NCBI RefSeq assembly: GCF_910592395.1
Contig: NC_088316.1
Location: forward strand, 12,708,001-12,772,000
DNA from: Lineus longissimus
Taxonomy: Eukaryota > Nemertea > Pilidiophora > Heteronemertea > Lineidae
Direction of reading: 5' to 3'
DNA: 64,000 nucleotides
Shown here: positions 31,728 through 39,382 of the stretch, piece after piece
How positions within the stretch are numbered: position 1 is the stretch's first letter
How the letters are laid out: every line of letters starts with the position of its first letter
Notes under the pieces: model-generated
Seen by the model: the letters and a program-made list of their open reading frames with translations, nothing else
The model's database searches: none
Told to the model about the DNA's origin: nothing
Made by a program: the position numbers and the translations under genes

Positions 31728-34700
31728 CTGCAAAGAGATGAATGAATCATGAATGAATGAATGAATGAGTGAATGAATGAATAAAATTTACACTTTTATA
31801 CCGCAAAATCTTGAAAATGGCAACAGTCTTAGCCTTTTGAACATCTAGACTGAGTTCTTTCCAAAGTCTGGCCGCCTGCACAAGGAAGCTCCTGCCACCA
31901 TACGTCTCCAGGCGATACCAAGGGATCCTCAGAAGACAGTTGTCTTCAGACCTCAGGGATCGCCCGGGGTCCAAGGATGGGAGGAGCTCAGATATGTAAG
32001 CAGGGGCAAGAGATGAGTCAAGGTTTCATATATTACATAATAGATTGGCCTTATCAGGAACCTGCAGACAAATTTAAAGTCACGACTGTATTGCAGCGTT
32101 CGTTACCAACCTAAATTGGTGACAACCTATTACAGGCAAAACAATTCAAAGTTCTGTAATATTTCCCCTGTGACTTTACCTGTCCGCCTGACGCACAGTT
32201 CGCATGAAGTCCCAAGCTACAATCTTCTTGGAGGAGCCGGTTTGCTAGTGTCACCAGTATCCTAATGCCAGAGGCGGAGAAAGGATGACCCAGGGCAATT
32301 GCTCCACCCCAGCTATTAAGCTTCTCTACTGGTAGGAGACCGACCTGATAAGAGAATCAAGAACCTGATAGAATGCCTAGATTTCAAAAATACATCATTT
32401 CCAGGGGCGTAGCAAGCGAGAAGTTAATCTCTTAATGCCCCCCAGTCGTGACCAAAACAAATTGTTTTTGACAATGATTTTTGCCGAAAATTTCAAAATT
32501 TACCCCCCTCAGGCAGCTAGCCGCGCCCCTTGTTTCTGTCATATATGGAAATCTATTGAATGTAGACAGTACGCTATGCATATGCTTGTTTTCATAATCT
32601 TCTCACACACGAAGGAAAAAGCTTACCTTTTCCTGCAGACCCAAACAATTGTTGGAAAACCACGTAGAATCCAGGGATTTTATGGTGGCTAAAACCTGGC
32701 CCTAGAGGAAAGGGAGAAATGGAGGGATCAACGAAGCTGATGTTTTGTAAGGGTAGCCTAAGGCTTATTTTGTGCCGATCCCTGGGCGTCACTGGGGGTC
32801 ACCAGTTGCTGGGCCACTCAGGATGGTTCGAATCAGCGGCTTGAATTTTCGAGAACAGCTGTACATCATCGGTTAAACATCATTATGTTATCGAGAGAAA
32901 TCTCAACTGGAGGATAATTTGTCGCAACTTTTAGTATTAATGCAAACCACGTTGAAGTGTTACGAGAGCGCGTGCGCATGATGTTTACAAATTCGCCGTG
33001 ACGTCATCAGATATCCATCTATACAACTTGAGGAAAGCAGGAGATCCTACCGCAAATGTTTCTTGCAGCTCGAAAAGGTCTATATCTTTCAGGGTCATTC
33101 CAGACGATGATAGTACTCTTGGTATCGCATGTGCTTCTCTGAAAGTAAGGAAAGGAAGGAACGATCATGATTTTACCACCCTCTCGCCATACTCTTAATT
33201 ACCCCTCCGTCTGTCCGTCCATCGATACGACGTAAACTCTCGAACTTGAGACTGCTTCAAGATTTTCTTTTCATATGCGGTAAAGGTGCAGCATATCTGT
33301 AGGCGCTGTTCGCTATTGAAAATCGCGTCGTTCCGATTCCCGCTTTCACCACCAGGGAGGCATTTGCTGAACACGGAAAAATTGCATTTTCTCCTTTACA
33401 AATCGACGGAATGTGATGAAATTTTTATGGTAGGTGGACCTTCTGCGAATACATCAAAGATCACATGAGTTTTTCGTTCCACCCAATTTTCAAGGTCACA
33501 GAGTTCCAGAATATTTTGACCAGGCCGTTCAAAACTCCATATTTTTAAGAACCTACTTCGTGGATTTCAGCTGCGTTGTGAAGTACACTTGAGACATACC
33601 CTAATAACATTTGATCCTTGGGGTCCTGGGCCACATAGCTATACTTTCCGATGTAAGCTTTAGGCACGAACCCCTGTTGCTTGGCAGACTCTTCTGACAT
33701 TAGCAAACAACCAGCCGCACCATCCGCCTGAAAAACAGAGTACATGTATACCCGTTATCAAACCTATTCATATGAATGGACGGGACTTGGGAAGTCAAAA
33801 CGCAGTCATTCGTTTTGACTTCTCGCGCGGGTCGATATCGCAACTTCTCCGGTCAGGCGCTCAAGGGCTAATTATGATAAAATGCTTTTGTCTTTACGGG
33901 GTTCTGTAGGGTTGCAGAATTCCTCCGTACATTCTAACATACTGTCGTGAAATTTTTACAGATGAACAAATCTGGTGAGAAAACTATATAACTACAGCAC
34001 AAAATGGTTCGTTTAAGTCTTCTCAAAATGTTAACGTTGTGATATATTGCTTACATTCGAGCAGACCGTATATTGCAGCTCTCTGGTAACGTGCCTGGGG
34101 AAGAGAGAAAGCTGAGGTTTGTGACGTAACTGACGGTCACCAATTGAACATCGCGTGACCAATAGCCGAAATGTCATTGATTTTGAATATACTTACTAGA
34201 AACGAAGAATTGGCCGCTGTGACAGTTCCGTGAGGTTTAATGAAATACGGCTCTAAGTTTGTCATGGCTTCGAATGAGGTATGACGTATGCCGTTGTCGT
34301 TGGTAATCGTTACATCACTTCCTGATACCCGAAGAGAAAAAGGAAAGGTTCAGACTAGTGAAATGCATCAAAACGTATCGCCTCTGTCTTTCAATGCCGT
34401 TTTGCCCACCAGCCTGGGTACCACTGAAACGCACGACCCCCTCTACTTGGCGCTGACTGTCACTTGGGTATTGCATTGGCGTGACAAAGGGGTGGCGTCA
34501 ATTTTGTCGGAGTTTTGATGTCATTTGGAGGATACCCTTTTCATTCGTGCATTAAATGTTAATGCGAAGATGGGTCTTAAAACCCGCAGTGAACATTCCC
34601 ACCAAAAGACATGTTTTTTCCGGCAGACTCAAAATTACCTGGAATACCGAAAGGCATGACATCGACCAGGTATCCCTTGTCAACAGCAGCCTGGGCCCTC

Positions 34701-37659
34701 CGATGAGAATTCGCAGCATAATCGTCTTGCTCCTCTCTAGATATTGAAAATGCTGCGGCCAGTCTGTCTGCAGAATGGCCATATTCTTCACCGGTCGAGA
34801 ACTCCGCCACGTCAGGAAGTTCTGGGGCGAACACAGAAGGGTCGGTCATCTTGGAAAGGAGTGCCACCCGGCGCCGCCATGTTTTCGCTCTGTTAAACTC
34901 AAGCATGATTTGTCGCATCTTGCGGCTGTGTCGTATCGGGATGTCTGACATGAGTTCCACTCCGCAGGCTAGGACCGTGTCACAGACACCCGAGCTGATC
35001 AGGTTCATACCTTGAACACAAAATGGAGTAGAAACGCAATGATGAATATCCACAGTGAAGCCAAAGAAATTTCAAAATCTCATCACCGTCAAAGCATCCA
35101 TCTATGCAATTCTCCTTCCACGCGGTAACCATTGAGGTACAAGTATTCTCAATGTATGGATAGTACACAGGCACTGGCGAGAGTAGCCCGAAGTGATCGT
35201 AGAGAGCCAATATGCCAAATAATACAAAGCAAGCTTCCCCTGGTGGAAGAGAATATACTTGCCAGTTGTGACTGCCTGGTTAGACGACAAGCACGCATGT
35301 GCGAGTGTGTGAGCTGGAATTATGTCCGGGAAGCCTGCACCAAGCGCTGCCTACGGGGAAGACAATATATTTTTTAAAGTTGACGGGTCAAATAAACATT
35401 CCCGAGTAAGACCGAGGCCGAACTCTCGGGCATATTCGTGATGTGCATTTGGAATATACCCGTTACCCCCAGTGCACGAATCGAAAGCGGCGAGGCAGTG
35501 TCTGCAGACACCGTAGTGCACATCGACCAGCGTCCAGAGATCAGTATACCAAATATTCGGAGGAAAAAGTCTGAATATGATTAAGCCACTGACCTCCGCA
35601 CTGTATCGGAATGTATATTTGTGACAAATTGACTCATAGGTTCTCATACGTGAGATTGAGGCAACCACGCATAATCCGGTGGATTATTATTTCTCAAATT
35701 ACATGTAGCCCTTTTTAAAATTGTCAATTTTATGATGCTGCCCCGGGACGCGACGTCACGGAGCAGTGTCAGTTTTATGGACCGGTCACATGACGATGTT
35801 TGTCCAATCAAGTGCGGAGATTAATTTCGATGACGCTAGATAGTCGCTAAAACTGAACCATCGACCAGAAGTAATCATAATTACCTCTTTTGCCAAATTT
35901 GACGTCTTAATTTCTTGAAGGACGCTACCGATAACGATATAATCCACGAGCTCTAAAATGTGATACAATTAAATTGTAAGGAAGTGACTACTTGGCAAGC
36001 CCGGTGTGACAGCCGATATAGTCCCCCTGGAGTCATAGTCCGGTAGCATTGTATTTGACCAATTAAGCAGCATGATCTATTGTACCGCTAACCCTAACCA
36101 AAACATTTAGCAATGCGGGCTATTGTTACACGGACTATCAGCCCTAGGACTACTATCCCTTGCACACCGGCTTACCAAACAGCGACTTTTTCTTGTCCTG
36201 AATGGAGAGCCGAACTCATTAATATTAAAGTAAAGTCTCCAGCTCGCCAAACAGGGTAGATTTTTTACCTGTTTGGCAAGCCCGGCTGGCCGAACAGGGT
36301 GGCTTTTTAGTGCTGTTTGGCAAGCGGCTCTCCAAACAGGACAAAAACAGATGCCTGTTCGGCGAGCGGCTTGCCAAATAGACCCGGCCTAAATGTAATA
36401 CAGTCTCAAGATTTCGCATGTTGACGAATAAGAAAACATCATAAAACTCGAAATGATAATGCATCTCGAAATATTTGAAGCGAACTTGTGTGACTTTTCA
36501 CAATTATTTTGACACCTTGGCTGCTGAAGGCTATTTTACCTTTTCTTAGATTGGTCTTCTTCTGAACCAGCCTGCAAGGTAAGACGGAAGTGTGTAAATT
36601 TACAGAAAGAGGCGTCCATATCTTTTAGGAGTATCTCATACCCCCAAGCATATATCGTATTTTCGAGAGAGAGGTTTTTGGCCAAGCCTGTAGCTAGCTT
36701 TTAGGTTGGGGGGGGGGGGGGGGGGAATGCTCTCGTGGGGGAAAAAATTACTACCTTTTATCTTATTTCATTGAATTTATCATTGCTTATACAGAATTAC
36801 GAATTACTATGTACACTCATTTCAGCATACCCTTTCCCCTCTGTTGGAAAAGAAGATGGGGACAAGAAGGTTATACATACTGCAGAATGCCCCTAGCTAG
36901 ATCGTAGGGTGTTAGGTCCTGATAATCTGTGCCCATCTGTGCGAATGGCGTCCTCACACCGTCCACGAGTACAACCCTACGACCATAGCAACGCGGCTTC
37001 TGTTGAAGAGTTCTATGAGCATAACGAAGTGTCACTGTAACAATCATGAAAAAACAGTTGAATGATTATTGGTATTCATTAGGAAAGAGGAACCAGACTA
37101 TAGTCCATTCGTAAATGTTATGGACTCATCGTTTGGGGCTCTGGAGGGCAAACTACTGGTTGGATTTCGTTGAAGTTTGGTTTTTATTGGTCTTCACCTC
37201 AAAACCAAACAGAATATTTTTCATTTAAGTAACCATGGTAACGAAATAAAAAACGTTGTATGCATTTGTGTACATTGACGTAGTGCATTGAATTCGGACA
37301 TTTTTCGCTCGGTACGGTTTATTCTCGAAAAATCTGCATGAAAGTTTTTCAAAAATGATAAGAATCACGGAAAAAATGAGGAAAAAAATTGGACCGCTAA
37401 GGTTGTTTAGTATGTTAGCCTGGTCGGCTATTCAGACGAAAAAATCACACGATCTCAGGATGTTCATACTAAAAATCACACGAAAAACACATTTTGCGCT
37501 GAAAATATGGATTCGAGACGCAGACATACAAAGACTTTTACCAATTCTAGTATTAATATACAGCTTGCCATAATTATATATTATCCGATGTAGGTTAAAA
37601 TCTGGAGAGAAAAGCTTACCTAGCGTTCGCAGCAAGTCGACATGCCTTGGTATGGCCAT
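31674..37659 (-). CDS. HADHB: HADHB-like mitochondrial 3-ketoacyl-CoA thiolase (trifunctional enzyme beta subunit), 12 exons, complete
   Basis: Twelve exons join in one frame of 1389 bp (462 residues; human HADHB has 474): 37620-37659, 36881-37034, 36540-36571, 35885-35952, 35263-35350, 34639-35010, 34197-34321, 33600-33727, 33051-33138, 32627-32701, 32180-32344 and 31674-31727. The family cleaves long-chain 3-ketoacyl-CoA to acetyl-CoA and a shortened acyl-CoA as part of the mitochondrial trifunctional protein. Seen in the sequence are an Arg-rich, acid-poor start suiting mitochondrial import, [15 protein letters not shown] (about 40-54), [17 protein letters not shown], the nucleophilic Cys118 in [53 protein letters not shown], His410 in LGHPFSASG and Cys440 in CASGGQGHA. 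Odd points: residues 361-364 are QETF where the family has HEAF or NEAF, one intron is GC-AG, and the C-terminus is about seven residues longer. The ATG at 37659 is the first in frame (stop at 37690-37692), with a good AAAATGG context. It could be a divergent paralogue rather than the main HADHB. Confidence 0.88.
31735..32040 (-). mobile_element. LINE 3' fragment (CR1/L2-like) inside a HADHB intron
   Basis: On the minus strand, [20 protein letters not shown] and then [41 protein letters not shown] match the conserved tail of animal non-LTR retrotransposon reverse transcriptases (R-L-x-TYG-RSF-x-x-A-x-x-LW-x-x-LP). The fragment ends in an imperfect (ATTC)n microsatellite at about 31737-31792, as CR1/L2-type elements do. 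It is 5'-truncated and fills most of intron 11 in the same orientation as the gene. Confidence 0.75.
32180..32344 (-). CDS. HADHB: HADHB exon 11, catalytic His and second Cys
   Basis: The acceptor is CTCTTATCAG and the donor GTAAAG. This 165 bp phase-0 exon encodes [20 protein letters not shown] onward. It includes [10 protein letters not shown] with catalytic His410 and ends in NCASGGQ with Cys440, the acid/base Cys of thiolases. It is not an open frame from any ATG, so it was found by matching motifs. Confidence 0.88.
32627..32701 (-). CDS. HADHB: HADHB exon 10
   Basis: The acceptor is TTTCCCTCTAG and the donor GTAAGC. This 75 bp phase-0 exon encodes [25 protein letters not shown]. It corresponds to the family segment GQ-LAN-KA-DS-WF between the HEAF motif and the GHP exon. 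Confidence 0.85.
33051..33138 (-). CDS. HADHB: HADHB exon 9, HEAF-equivalent reads QETF
   Basis: The acceptor is TTACTTTCAG and the donor GTAGGA. This 88 bp exon starts in phase 2 and encodes [29 protein letters not shown]. The family has FEFHEAF or NEAF at this place, where the Asn or His shapes an oxyanion hole. Here the residue is Gln361 and the Ala is Thr363. Confidence 0.85.
33600..33727 (-). CDS. HADHB: HADHB exon 8
   Basis: The acceptor is GTTTTTCAG and the donor GTATGT. It encodes [20 protein letters not shown] and then [23 protein letters not shown], matching the DGA...SEE-A---G--PKAYI...DPKDQLLLG block of HADHB. It ends in phase 2, completed by exon 9. Confidence 0.9.
34197..34321 (-). 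CDS. HADHB: HADHB exon 7
   Basis: The acceptor is CGGGTATCAG and the donor GTAAGT. It encodes [20 protein letters not shown] and then [21 protein letters not shown]. This is the conserved NGIR-x-x-S and [13 protein letters not shown] segment. It contains no ATG-initiated long frame and was placed by motif and phase. Confidence 0.88.
34639..35010 (-). CDS. HADHB: HADHB exon 6, largest exon
   Basis: The acceptor is GTGTTCAAG, and the donor lies at CCAG|GTAATT. Its 372 bp encode [31 protein letters not shown] through [27 protein letters not shown] and PFGIPG. These are the most conserved HADHB blocks. An open frame running past the donor into the intron is not real. Confidence 0.92.
35263..35350 (-). 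CDS. HADHB: HADHB exon 5, nucleophilic Cys
   Basis: The acceptor is TTCCCCGTAG. It encodes [20 protein letters not shown] and then LSSNQAVTT, with catalytic Cys118 in CLSSNQA. The only donor that keeps frame is GCAAGT after ACAACTG, so the next intron is GC-AG. The GT six bases further on would shift the frame out of the thiolase. Confidence 0.88.
35885..35952 (-). CDS. HADHB: HADHB exon 4
   Basis: The acceptor is TCACATTTTAG and the donor GTAATT. This 68 bp exon encodes [22 protein letters not shown], matching the family's VDYI-G-V-QE-KTSN-ARE. It starts in phase 1 and ends in phase 0. Confidence 0.9.
35993..36178. mobile_element. MITE-like element in HADHB intron 3
   Basis: GGCAAGCCCGGTGTG at the left and CACACCGGCTTACC at the right are imperfect terminal inverted repeats. 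Internal inverted pieces are present too (GGAGTCATAGTCCGG and GGACTATCAGCCCTAGGACT). It is non-coding and about 185 bp. The adjacent block at 36243-36385 shares the GGCAAGC words and may be part of one composite element. Confidence 0.5.
36243..36385. repeat. Cluster of inverted-repeat arms (CTGTTTGGCAAGC motif)
   Basis: CTCGCCAAACAGG and CCTGTTTGGCAAGC form a hairpin at about 36243-36281. The same arms recur as GGCCGAACAGGG, CTGTTTGGCAAGC, TCTCCAAACAGG, CCTGTTCGGCGAGC and TTGCCAAATAG out to 36380. At least six arms in alternating orientation could fold into several mutually exclusive hairpins. It lies in HADHB intron 3. Confidence 0.65.
36540..36571 (-). CDS. HADHB: HADHB exon 3, 32 bp microexon
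   Basis: The acceptor is CTTACCTTGCAG and the donor GTAAAA. Its 32 bp encode [10 protein letters not shown] plus split codons at both ends (Q65 and E76). Without it, exons 2 and 4 do not share a phase; with it they do, and the peptide fills the expected LLHRTxVPKE position of the family. Confidence 0.8.
36708..36725 (+). repeat. G18 homopolymer
   Basis: There are eighteen consecutive G on the plus strand within HADHB intron 2, so the pre-mRNA carries C18. It may be length-variable or an assembly-sensitive site. Confidence 0.9.
36881..37034 (-). CDS. HADHB: HADHB exon 2
   Basis: The acceptor is TGATTGTTACAG and the donor GTATGT. It encodes [19 protein letters not shown] and then [40 protein letters not shown]-x-x-GT-Y-DL-P-DLAR is the standard start of the mature thiolase. 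Confidence 0.9.
37101..37335 (-). repeat. Dispersed repeat family A, copy 2 (inverted)
   Basis: The reverse complement of this block matches 1781-2180 and 60553-60886. Shared words are GACATTTTTCGCTC-GTACGGTTTATT, GTGTACATTGACGTAGTGCA and TTGGTCTTCACCTCAAAACC. It lies in HADHB intron 1 and is shorter than the others because one end is missing. Confidence 0.7.
37620..37659 (-). CDS. HADHB: HADHB exon 1, start codon
   Basis: ATG at 37659 has A at -3 and G at +4 and follows an in-frame stop at 37690-37692. It encodes [13 protein letters not shown] plus one base, and the donor is GTAAGC. Basic residues and no Glu before the conserved core suit a mitochondrial presequence. This first exon is supported by phase and context only. 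Confidence 0.65.
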
Positions 37660-38380
37660 TTTTCCAATGCAATATTGACACTCCTCCACTTACTGCTCTG
37701 TTGATTTGACAACACGTTGTACCATTGGGCACCCCAGATATCGCACTTTATATCTAGTTTCTATACAACAGGGTGAAAAAGTGGCCGAGTTCTATTTAAC
37801 ATTCAAATAAGTCAATAAAGAAATAAAAACTGCAATAAAATACGGAGGTTAAGCCAGAACACGATAATATCGATTGCATATTTCAATAATTTTATTGGTA
37901 CTTCGTCCACAAATATCTGATCTTTGTGCACTTTCCTTGACCCACTCTTTAAAAATTTGTAAAGTTCTCACCGAAGTGTGTTTGATGACACGTAGGGAGC
38001 ACATAAAGTCCACTTCATTTGACATTTGCACTGAGATATCGGATACACGTTCCCGTACCTACTATATCTACACGATTTAGCGCATGTTGACATGGTGTAC
38101 ATTTGTATAAGTGTAGTAAAATGAGTCGAGAGGTCTTGAGAAACCGCGACCTGAAGTATCAGAAGGTGATCGCATATCCCCTTGTTCGGCATCATGAGGT
38201 CGAACAATGAGATAGGCGTTCACCATTGCGTTTCGGGTGATTTGCGAAAACTCCCTAATTTTACACTATAAATACGTGGTGAACCACGAAAACTCTGGGT
38301 CGACAAGTATTGGATTGGACTGGACTGGAGCGGCACCTTGGTATCTAGGAGTACTTGTCCTCGTATGCATGGGCCGCTGA
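37660..38380 (-). other. Spacer between the GPCR stop and the HADHB start
   Basis: The stretch should hold the GPCR 3' UTR and the HADHB promoter. A minus-strand AATAAA lies at 37891-37896, 485 bp past the GPCR stop, and could be the receptor's polyadenylation signal. I see no clear TATA box for HADHB. Three AATAAA words on the plus strand (37814-37839) have no matching gene. Confidence 0.45.
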
Positions 38381-39382
38381 TTAGTTCTTTTTCCGATGCA
38401 AGCAACAGCAAAAGGCCGTGAGAATCTTGGCAGCTTCTTGTCGATAGAAAGCTAAGGTGAAGCCGTAGATTAGAAAGTTGCAGCAATAATTAATCACACT
38501 CACTTGATCAAAGAAAACACTGATACGCAAAGCAAGTGTTAACCTATCTCTATCGATAGTAGTGTCGTTATTAGCGAATAACATATATGTCCATATAATT
38601 GAAGCCGGTAATAAAAGTATGACGTATAACGTTGATACAGACATCAGAGAGATAATCAATCCGCCCTCTTTTGGCTGTTTCGTGACTGACTGCAATTCAT
38701 CTCGCGCATACGTCCGCGATTTTATGATTCCTGTGATTATTGTTATATTGGCGACAAATATTAACCCACAAGGGAAATATATGTAAAGCGCTGTGTCGAT
38801 CTGGAAAATTGCTGTCAGGAGTTCCCCAGCCGGGTAGAAACAGGCCTGGTTGCCATTGACATAAATCATTTCGATGAGGAACAACCGGTGAATGCTTACC
38901 GCAATAGCTGACAAACAGATCACGACAATAGCAACTCTCCTTTTTGCAGAGGTGAATTCTTGTCGTCGTAAAGGATACCAAACAACCATTGCTCTTTCTA
39001 AGGAGAATGTCGCGACGATCCAGCCAGATATGCATTCGGTTACGTGGACTGCAAATAAAATAAACTTGCACGACATGTCAGTCCCACCGATGTTGACCGA
39101 AATCTTATTAGTGGTGAGATCAGGAAGCCCATCACGAAGCCAGTAGCCTCCGCCATTCAGCAGCAGGGTTCCAGTATCAGCGACGGCCAGGCAGGTGAGG
39201 TACTCGGTCAGGGCATCGGCGCGCCTCCCAACTCGAAGAAAGATGACGAATGACAATGCGTTGCCGAAAATTCCGAATATCAGTAAAATCAGCAAACCAT
39301 ATGTCCTGAAGATTCGCAGGAACTGCTCAAACAGTTCCAAGGCATTGGAGTCCACTTGGTTGATAGGTGTACCTGAGGACAT
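38381..39382 (-). CDS. Class A (rhodopsin-like) G-protein-coupled receptor, intronless, orphan
   Basis: A 333-residue single-exon frame has seven hydrophobic segments. Landmarks are TM1 GIFGNALS (Asn41), TM2 CLAVADTG (Asp69), a Cys105-Cys181 pair for the TM3-ECL2 disulfide, TM3 ending in ERAMVVWYPL (Glu129-Arg130-Ala131 in place of DRY), TM5 Pro204, TM6 LLLPAS (Pro259, with no CWxP), and TM7 NFLIY (302-306) in place of NPxxY. The C-terminus has a CCC palmitoylation-type cluster (325-327). NDT at 272-274 is a glycosylation sequon in the third outer loop. The N-terminus is short, about 25 residues, with no signal peptide. It resembles the large set of invertebrate peptide-receptor-like orphans (FMRFamide, TRH or GPR139 type). 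The ligand cannot be told from sequence. It couples to heterotrimeric G proteins at the plasma membrane by family inference. Confidence 0.88.
   Translation of the reverse strand: MSSGTPINQVDSNALELFEQFLRIFRTYGLLILLIFGIFGNALSFVIFLRVGRRADALTEYLTCLAVADTGTLLLNGGGYWLRDGLPDLTTNKISVNIGGTDMSCKFILFAVHVTECISGWIVATFSLERAMVVWYPLRRQEFTSAKRRVAIVVICLSAIAVSIHRLFLIEMIYVNGNQACFYPAGELLTAIFQIDTALYIYFPCGLIFVANITIITGIIKSRTYARDELQSVTKQPKEGGLIISLMSVSTLYVILLLPASIIWTYMLFANNDTTIDRDRLTLALRISVFFDQVSVINYCCNFLIYGFTLAFYRQEAAKILTAFCCCLHRKKN

Noticed and set aside
34980-35210. Frame using a GT donor after HADHB exon 5
   Set aside because: It shifts out of the thiolase frame; the GC donor keeps all downstream motifs.
37814-37839. 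Three plus-strand AATAAA words as a gene end
   Set aside because: No plus-strand gene lies upstream; the region is AT-rich spacer before HADHB.
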